Shown here piece by piece: positions 59,099-64,000 of a DNA stretch of 64,000 bases; the first letter of the stretch is position 1; each line of letters opens with the position of its first letter. The notes under the pieces were generated by a model. It had not been told where the DNA came from. It made no database searches and saw nothing but the letters and a program-made list of their open reading frames with translations. The translations under genes were made by a program, and so were the position numbers. Source of the stretch: a virus; IMG/VR virus record IMGVR_UViG_3300020220_000032, positions 1 through 64,000 of that record; one strand, given 5' to 3'.

Positions 59099-59842
59099 TT
59101 ACTTTATTATTTCGTTGTAAACTTTGTTCCAAAATTTTCTTGTTATCATGTGGATTGGTCTTAAACCATTTTTATCGGATTTTACTTCTTTCATTTTTCC
59201 ACGTTTTGTATTGAACTTGGAAACAACCATATTGAATATCTCAACATCAAACCAACCAAATATAGAAATAAAACGAGACTTTAATTCAGCTAATTTAGCA
59301 CTTCTATCAGCCAAAGCAGAAAAAATACTTTTTTGTGTCATCTCGCCAAAACTTGGAATATTGTAACGAACATGATTAACAATCATATAATATACATACG
59401 GATTTTGAATATCTTTGTATGCCAATTGACTACTACCATTCCAACACATCAATCTTTTGTAATCCTTCAACTTTGATACATCGTCTTTATCAACCGCATA
59501 AATTACAATGGTGCTATCGTTATCAAATTGTTCGATAACATCTGTTGCATGAAATGGTGTATTTGATTTCATAATCCGCTTAACATTATGACGACGCATA
59601 ATTGCAGACTTTTCATCAAATGTTAGTGGTTTTTCTATTGGATCAGTGGTATCGTCTGTAACAATATAAACATTTTCTTTATCAAACTTACGGCAAATTC
59701 TATCATATTCTTCTCTATGATATATTGCCATCGGTTGAAATTTACCAGGATAAATTACAAGAACATCCTTATCTACCAAATCATTTTCATTGAATATGGC
59801 AAGGTTCATTTCCTTAATCAATTTTGTAATTTTGTTATTCAT
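59099..59842 (-). CDS. Nucleotidylyltransferase-fold protein with degenerate HxGH motif
   Basis: 247 residues. VLVIYPGKFQPMAIYHREEY at about 27-46 aligns with the GRFQP-x-H-x-G-H signature of cytidylyl/adenylyltransferases, but the first His is Ala and the Gly is Tyr, leaving only the last His. NVYIVTDDT and LTFDEKSAIMRR continue the fold. The N-terminus MNNKITKLIKEMNLAIFNEN may be a capsid-targeting helix. Loss of the motif suggests altered or lost catalysis. Overlaps the fibre-assembly-like gene by 8 bp. Confidence 0.65.
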   Translation of the reverse strand: MNNKITKLIKEMNLAIFNENDLVDKDVLVIYPGKFQPMAIYHREEYDRICRKFDKENVYIVTDDTTDPIEKPLTFDEKSAIMRRHNVKRIMKSNTPFHATDVIEQFDNDSTIVIYAVDKDDVSKLKDYKRLMCWNGSSQLAYKDIQNPYVYYMIVNHVRYNIPSFGEMTQKSIFSALADRSAKLAELKSRFISIFGWFDVEIFNMVVSKFNTKRGKMKEVKSDKNGLRPIHMITRKFWNKVYNEIIK

Positions 59843-60296
59843 TTTCTGTTCCAGGTTTTACAGGCCAAGATATATTGAAAACATCAACTTGTAAAGTTAT
59901 ATCTCGTAGTAACTGACGATATAATTTCCATTCTTCTTTTTGTTCGTCTGTAAAAGGACTGTCAAGAACTTGTGTCCAATCACTTTCCATCAATTGTATA
60001 TTCCTACGAGCACGAACATTACCCCATTGGTTATCTATTTCGTTTTGTATATCTTGTTCTGATTTTTTTCTTACAGTTTGATATTCAACAACTTCGTTTT
60101 CTTCAACAGAAAAATAAGAACCATCAATAATATCATCCACATCTTTTTGAGCTTCAACAAAACGATACGGATACCAACCATAAGTTTTCAGAGTTTCAAC
60201 ATCAAACAAATGAAAGTTTGAAACATTTGCCCAAATAATAGGTAATGGTCTATTACTTTCTTTAACTATACCATTTTCTACAAATGCATATCTCAT
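59835..60296 (-). CDS. Tail fibre assembly-like protein
   Basis: 153 residues. The C-terminal part RARRNIQLMESDWTQVLDSP then FTDEQKEEWKLYRQLLRDIT and NISWPVKP matches the R..RN.LL..SDWT...D.PL...W..YRQ.LRD......WP pattern of phage tail assembly chaperone-like domains. Such proteins accompany fibre genes; here a large RCC1 fibre lies upstream. Octamer 33 bp upstream. Confidence 0.8.
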   Translation of the reverse strand: MRYAFVENGIVKESNRPLPIIWANVSNFHLFDVETLKTYGWYPYRFVEAQKDVDDIIDGSYFSVEENEVVEYQTVRKKSEQDIQNEIDNQWGNVRARRNIQLMESDWTQVLDSPFTDEQKEEWKLYRQLLRDITLQVDVFNISWPVKPGTENE

Positions 60297-60329
60297 TGGA
60301 AATTCCTTTGTTCATTAAATATCATATCA

Positions 60330-60337
60330 ATAAATAT
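60330..60337 (-). promoter_or_regulatory. Promoter-like octamer ATATTTAT
   Basis: Minus-strand TCATATTTATTGATA, 33 bp upstream of the ATG at 60296. Confidence 0.6.
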
Positions 60338-60339
60338 GA

Positions 60340-61125
60340 TTACTGAATTAAATTCCACAATTTCTTCCAATCAATATAAGGATCTAATTGTCTTTCATAA
60401 CCCATATGAAGAGCAAGTGACGGTATTGGTGTAAATAACTTCACTTCCCAACGCCAAATATGATTGATAGTAGTTCCTTCTTGTATTTCATTTGCCTCAC
60501 CCCACTCTGTCATGTATTCAGTTGCACAAGTATAAAATCTACTCCAGAACTTACGGACTATTTCAGGATTACACATAAAAGTAAATGTTGAATACTTGTT
60601 TGTTCTCCAATGTCTATCTCTACCGAGAACAACGCGAGTTTCATCAATAAACTTTGGTAAGTAATTATCTGGATCATCGTATGGGTGAATGGCAACTTCT
60701 GTTCCTAAATTCGTTTTGAAACGAATGTAAGCGTCCACCATATCAAGTATTGCATTCGGATAATGTAGGTAATCATCTTCCACAAAATAAACTAAATCGG
60801 CAGTAGATGAACGACCTCTATCAAATTGTGCATGTCCAGATGCATTCCATCCACGCAATTCTAATGGGTTAAACTCATATGTGTGTTTAGATGTTTTGAA
60901 AATGTCATGTAACCCATCGATCAATTTTTGTGATGAATGGTCATCAAACCAAACAAAGTGAATCTTTCCATCATATTGTTCTGCAGACTGAATCAATGAC
61001 TTAATACACTTAATAACCAATGTAGTTTTATCAACACCACAATATCTTGGTGTTGGATTAGCATGAATATCTATGAAACTATGTGTCCGTAGAACAATAT
61101 CTATGCTCAATCTATTGGAATCCAT
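60340..61125 (-). CDS. Glycosyltransferase-like protein (GT-A fold)
   Basis: 261 residues. LSIDIVLRTHS at the N-terminus, FVWFDDHSSQ near 57-66 and LVYFVEDDYLHYPNAIL near 112-128 form the nucleotide-sugar and metal (D-x-D-like EDD) sites of family 2-type transferases. It shares one base with the downstream-facing second glycosyltransferase gene and lies between it and the fibre assembly gene, so it may glycosylate virion fibres or alter host surface sugars. Donor and acceptor unknown. Confidence 0.7.
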   Translation of the reverse strand: MDSNRLSIDIVLRTHSFIDIHANPTPRYCGVDKTTLVIKCIKSLIQSAEQYDGKIHFVWFDDHSSQKLIDGLHDIFKTSKHTYEFNPLELRGWNASGHAQFDRGRSSTADLVYFVEDDYLHYPNAILDMVDAYIRFKTNLGTEVAIHPYDDPDNYLPKFIDETRVVLGRDRHWRTNKYSTFTFMCNPEIVRKFWSRFYTCATEYMTEWGEANEIQEGTTINHIWRWEVKLFTPIPSLALHMGYERQLDPYIDWKKLWNLIQ

Positions 61126-62129
61126 TATTTTGCATATCCTTCTGCTAATTTTGTAAGTTCTTCACGTATTTTTTGGAAAGGAGCTTCCCATTCACCATAT
61201 TTTTCTTGTCTGAACAGTCTAACAGTATCATACCAACGAGAAGTATTACCTGGAACAACCCACGAATAGTAAGGCATGATTGGCGTAACAATCCATGTGG
61301 GTTTACCCATAGCACCTGCAAGATGTGCAATTGACGTGCATGATGTAATGATAACATCGCAACCTGCAATAATGTTAGCAGTTTCATCCCAAGACTTCAT
61401 TTGTTCACGCATATCACCAAATGGAAGACCATCAACTAGATTTTCGTCACGCTGAAGTGAATAGAGTGTTGTATTTGGAATATCATGTAGGTTTATCATC
61501 AATTCTGGTGGAAATCTTCGGTGTTGTTCATCTTCAAATTCAGGAGAACCACTCCAACGAATACCAACTTTAAGATGATTTGGTTTTGAAAACAATTTTC
61601 TTGGTTCAGTTGGAAAAATAAACGGTGAACCGTCTAAATCTTCGTATTCCATACCCAAAACATAAGCGGCAGACATAGCCGGAACCCAATAATCATAGTG
61701 TGCACACATAATTACTTCATTGTCTACACAAATAAAACCGTGACGAGAGAATAATGCCTTTAATTCTGGTGCACAAGACACCAAAACTCTTGCACCCATC
61801 TCCTCAAATCTCTTAGCAAAACGAAAATTAAGAATTTGGTCTCCATAACCACCTTCACAACGGAAAAGAAGTGTTTTGCCCTCAAGCGGTTCATCTTTCC
61901 ATATGTTTCCTGGCAATGCAGGAAGACCAAAGACATCAATGAAACGACCATAATTGAAATGTTCAAATGCTTTTTGCATATTACCCTTACGCATTTCGTG
62001 CCATCCTAAATTAAAAAGAACACGATAGTCATTTTGAGGTTGGTCTCTCAATATCTCCTCACTTCTTTCGGGTGCACCGTTAATGGCATAGGAAAGTGCT
62101 TCATCAAGTGGATGAATTTTTTGTTCCAT
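61125..62129 (-). CDS. Glycosyltransferase-like protein (heptosyltransferase / GT-B type) with N-terminal helical repeats
   Basis: 334 residues. A short TPR-like start (NLGWHEMRKGNMQKAFEHFN) is followed by RCEGGYGDQILNFRFAKRFE, the G-G-x-G-D-x-I-x-x-x-R motif of heptosyltransferase-like proteins, and by CDVIITSCTSIAHLAGAMGK near 257-276, the D-T-S-x-x-H-x-A-G-A-x-G acceptor of that family. TPR-GT9 fusions are common near fibre genes of marine phages. It overlaps the GT-A gene by one base. Confidence 0.75.
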   Translation of the reverse strand: MEQKIHPLDEALSYAINGAPERSEEILRDQPQNDYRVLFNLGWHEMRKGNMQKAFEHFNYGRFIDVFGLPALPGNIWKDEPLEGKTLLFRCEGGYGDQILNFRFAKRFEEMGARVLVSCAPELKALFSRHGFICVDNEVIMCAHYDYWVPAMSAAYVLGMEYEDLDGSPFIFPTEPRKLFSKPNHLKVGIRWSGSPEFEDEQHRRFPPELMINLHDIPNTTLYSLQRDENLVDGLPFGDMREQMKSWDETANIIAGCDVIITSCTSIAHLAGAMGKPTWIVTPIMPYYSWVVPGNTSRWYDTVRLFRQEKYGEWEAPFQKIREELTKLAEGYAK

Positions 62130-62161
62130 AACATATAACCTTTTTATTCTTCAAAAGTATA

Positions 62162-62169
62162 ACAAATAT
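62162..62169 (-). promoter_or_regulatory. Promoter-like octamer variant ATATTTGT
   Basis: Minus-strand CGTATATTTGTTATAC, 32 bp upstream of the ATG at 62129 in a 77-bp gap. It fits TAnnTTTG exactly. Confidence 0.45.
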
Positions 62170-62206
62170 ACGAATAATTTACAATATAAACAAACTTTAT
62201 TTTTAA

Positions 62207-64000
62207 TTAGTATCTTTTTATACCAACAAAATGAAATCCCTTAGCACTAAAATCAACCCAAGTTGTTTCATTACCAATTTGAACTGGCGATGACCTCGCA
62301 ATAACTGTTCCGTCACCTAAATTACCGGATGTGTTTGATCCCCATAACCAAAGTGTTCCATCTGTTTTTTGTGCAATGAATTGTCCACCTGTACTTATTG
62401 CTGCCTCTACCCTTTGCCAATTTGTATCGATACCAAGTTGAACTGGAGAACTACGATTTATTGCCCTATTAGTTTCAAATCCAGGTTCACCGGATTGATT
62501 GGCAGCTCCAGTAGTTAATATGTATCCATTATTTTGAAGTAATACTGTATGTTGTTCACCTATACTGGCAGAAACCCATGATGATAAAGTGCCAACTTGA
62601 ACAGGACTACTACGATTTATAGTGTCACCTAATCCAAGCATAGCGTTTGCGTTCCTTCCCCATGCCCATAGAGTTCCATTTGTTTTTATTGCCATTGTAG
62701 AACTACCACCAACTGCACCGGATGCCCAATTTGTTTCAGTTCCTATTTGAACTGGACTACTACGGTTTGCTAAATCATTCAGTCCAAGTTGTCCTGTATT
62801 ATTGAGTCCCCATGCCCAAAGAGTTCCATCTGATCTAACTGCAATCATATGAAAGGTTTGCATTAATGGGAGACCACCACCACCTTCACTAATAAATGAC
62901 CATGTTCTAGTTCCTATTTGCACTGGAGAAAGCGTAAAAGTAGTAGTTCCATCGCCATGGGCTCCGTATGAGTTTATTCCCCATGCCCATAGAGTTCCAT
63001 CCGTCTTTAATGCAAATGCCTCTGCGAATAGTGATGAAACTTGAGACCAATTACTCAAAGTTCCAACTTGAACTGGACTGGATCTATTGTTGCTTGTACC
63101 ATCACCGGTAGCAAAGTACCCCCAACCCCAAAGTGTACCGTTTGTTTTAACAGCATGAGAATGTAAATATCCAGAAGAAACTTGTGACCAATTACTCAAA
63201 GTTCCAACTTGAACTGGACTAGATCTCCATATATCATCGTTTTGTCCTAAAGAACCAAAAATATTCGCGCCCCATGACCATAACGTATTATCATTACGGA
63301 CTGCTAATGTATGTAGATGATCTCCCCTTGATACATTATTCCAAATTCTAGTTCCAATTTGTGTTGGACTACTACGTGAAATGCCATCATTATGACCAAG
63401 TACACCACCTGAGTTTGATCCCCAGGACCAAAGAGTTCCGTCATATGCTATCGCAAGTGAAGCTTCATCTCCGGTAGTAATACTTGTAAAAGTAGTATAA
63501 GTATCTACATAATTAGGTCTACTGCGGTCTCTAAGCAATCCCAATTGACCATTATCATTATTACCCCATGTCCAAAGAGTTCCATCGCCCCTAACTGCCA
63601 TAGTCATAGAAAGACCCGCCGCAACATCTGTCCATGTTCTAGTTCCAACTTGAACGGGCGATGATTTACTTACTACGGTTACATCGCCCAATTGTCCAGT
63701 TCCATTATTACCCCATGTCCAAAGAGTGGCATCGGAACGAATAGCGGCTGAATGAATTGCACCGGCGGAAACGGTTGTCCATGTTCGTGTTCCAATTTGA
63801 ACGGGCGATGATTTACTCGTCTGGATTCCATCGCCCAATTGACCAAAAACATTAAAACCCCAACCCCAAAGCGTTCCATCTGTTTTTATAGCCATTGTAT
63901 GTGAACGACCTGCAGAAACATCTTTCCAATTAGTTAGAGTTCCAATTTGAACTGGGCTACTTCTATTTGTTGTATTACTTAATCCAAGTTGCCCTGCACC
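62207..64000 (-). CDS. RCC1-repeat beta-propeller protein, probable fibre or adhesin (5' end outside window)
   Basis: At least 597 residues; the frame is open across the right edge, so the N-terminus is missing. About 12 repeats of ~50 residues with the RCC1 pattern: W.W G.N..GQLG, then SSPVQ(I/V)GT, then W..V..G..H..A(I/V). Each repeat would be one blade, so this could make at least one seven-bladed propeller with further blades. Such proteins in phages are likely receptor-binding or fibre elements; neighbouring tail-fibre-assembly-like and glycosyltransferase genes fit. An ATG at 63895 is only an internal Met, not the start. Confidence 0.85.
   Translation of the reverse strand, partial: GAGQLGLSNTTNRSSPVQIGTLTNWKDVSAGRSHTMAIKTDGTLWGWGFNVFGQLGDGIQTSKSSPVQIGTRTWTTVSAGAIHSAAIRSDATLWTWGNNGTGQLGDVTVVSKSSPVQVGTRTWTDVAAGLSMTMAVRGDGTLWTWGNNDNGQLGLLRDRSRPNYVDTYTTFTSITTGDEASLAIAYDGTLWSWGSNSGGVLGHNDGISRSSPTQIGTRIWNNVSRGDHLHTLAVRNDNTLWSWGANIFGSLGQNDDIWRSSPVQVGTLSNWSQVSSGYLHSHAVKTNGTLWGWGYFATGDGTSNNRSSPVQVGTLSNWSQVSSLFAEAFALKTDGTLWAWGINSYGAHGDGTTTFTLSPVQIGTRTWSFISEGGGGLPLMQTFHMIAVRSDGTLWAWGLNNTGQLGLNDLANRSSPVQIGTETNWASGAVGGSSTMAIKTNGTLWAWGRNANAMLGLGDTINRSSPVQVGTLSSWVSASIGEQHTVLLQNNGYILTTGAANQSGEPGFETNRAINRSSPVQLGIDTNWQRVEAAISTGGQFIAQKTDGTLWLWGSNTSGNLGDGTVIARSSPVQIGNETTWVDFSAKGFHFVGIKRY
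62230..64000 (-). repeat. Approximately 12 tandem ~150-bp RCC1-coding repeats
   Basis: The unit encoding RSSPVQVGTLSNW is repeated with near identity at 63040-63090 and 63180-63230; others are diverged. In-frame throughout. Confidence 0.85.

Noticed and set aside
534-60337. Reading the octamers as plus-strand T4 late promoters (TATAAATA)
   Set aside because: Several sites contain TATAAATA on the plus strand, but no plus-strand gene exists and all sites precede minus-strand starts; the gene-oriented reading ATATTTAT is more useful.
1-64000. tRNA genes, integrase, insertion sequences
   Set aside because: I looked for cloverleaf-like tRNA sequences, transposase or integrase motifs and terminal inverted repeats and saw none that I could support.

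Overview
This 64 kb window looks like part of the genome of a tailed, contractile-tail (T4-like) bacteriophage, probably uncultured. The DNA is AT-rich, and every gene I can support lies on the minus strand, so transcription runs from high to low coordinates. The T4-type module is recognisable: large terminase, portal, prohead protease, acidic scaffold, major capsid protein, neck proteins, sheath, tube, gp26-like protein, tape measure and gp53-like LysM baseplate protein. It is followed by T4-type replication and recombination genes (gp32, UvsX, RNase H, gp41-type helicase). The class II ribonucleotide reductase, PhoH, Hsp20, phage S21 and several uncharacterised families are the mixture I associate with marine or freshwater T4-like phages. 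The host cannot be named. The promoter-like octamer resembles the Bacteroidetes -7 element TAnnTTTG, and one small protein resembles bacterial H1-like histones, but neither is decisive.

Layout in transcription order (right to left). 64.0-59.1 kb: a partial RCC1-repeat fibre, two glycosyltransferase-like proteins, a tail-fibre-assembly-like protein and a degenerate nucleotidylyltransferase. 59.1-55.4 kb: small basic, zinc-binding, membrane and collagen-like proteins, including a holin-like and a possible spanin-like pair. 55.4-43.3 kb: head module (terL, portal, head proteins, protease, DUF3008-like protein, ribosomal protein S21, ADP-ribosyltransferase, scaffold, major capsid protein, ParB-like protein). 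43.2-37.4 kb: candidate internal head protein, GAF-like membrane protein, PhoH, three neck proteins. 37.3-18.1 kb: sheath, tube, gp26-like/frameshift chaperone pair, tape measure, a 2,488-residue repeat-rich baseplate protein, gp53-like and hub-like proteins. 18.1-13.9 kb: minimal family A polymerase-like protein and a cassette of small proteins including an alpha/beta hydrolase and a second ParB-like protein. 13.8-0 kb: gp32, UvsX, RNase H, helicase, class II RNR, nucleotidyltransferase, H1-like protein, Hsp20, a large structural protein, thioredoxin, a PLP-enzyme-like protein, dUTPase and a partial unknown gene.

Genes are tightly packed (ATGA overlaps, gaps under 15 bp) and grouped into units. 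Each unit tends to end in a hairpin terminator and begin with a leader carrying the octamer ATATTTAT, oriented with the genes. No gap longer than about 150 bp lacks a gene.

The most notable points are: (1) a gp26-like gene ending in a T7 slippery run that opens, by +1 or -2 frameshifting, into a start-less gp51-like ORF just before the tape measure gene; (2) an in-frame UGA followed by an 18-codon lysine-rich tail on the giant baseplate protein; (3) a 404-residue, exonuclease-less family A DNA-polymerase-like protein; (4) a set of otherwise unrelated proteins (nucleotidyltransferase, hydrolase, ParB-like, ADP-ribosyltransferase and others) sharing short N-terminal helices ending in a prohead-protease-like L-x-E site, suggesting a packaged and injected toolkit; (5) the octamer promoter system with fused terminator-promoter palindromes; (6) a phage-encoded ribosomal protein S21. 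All calls come from reading the sequence and from memory of protein families; no database search was run.
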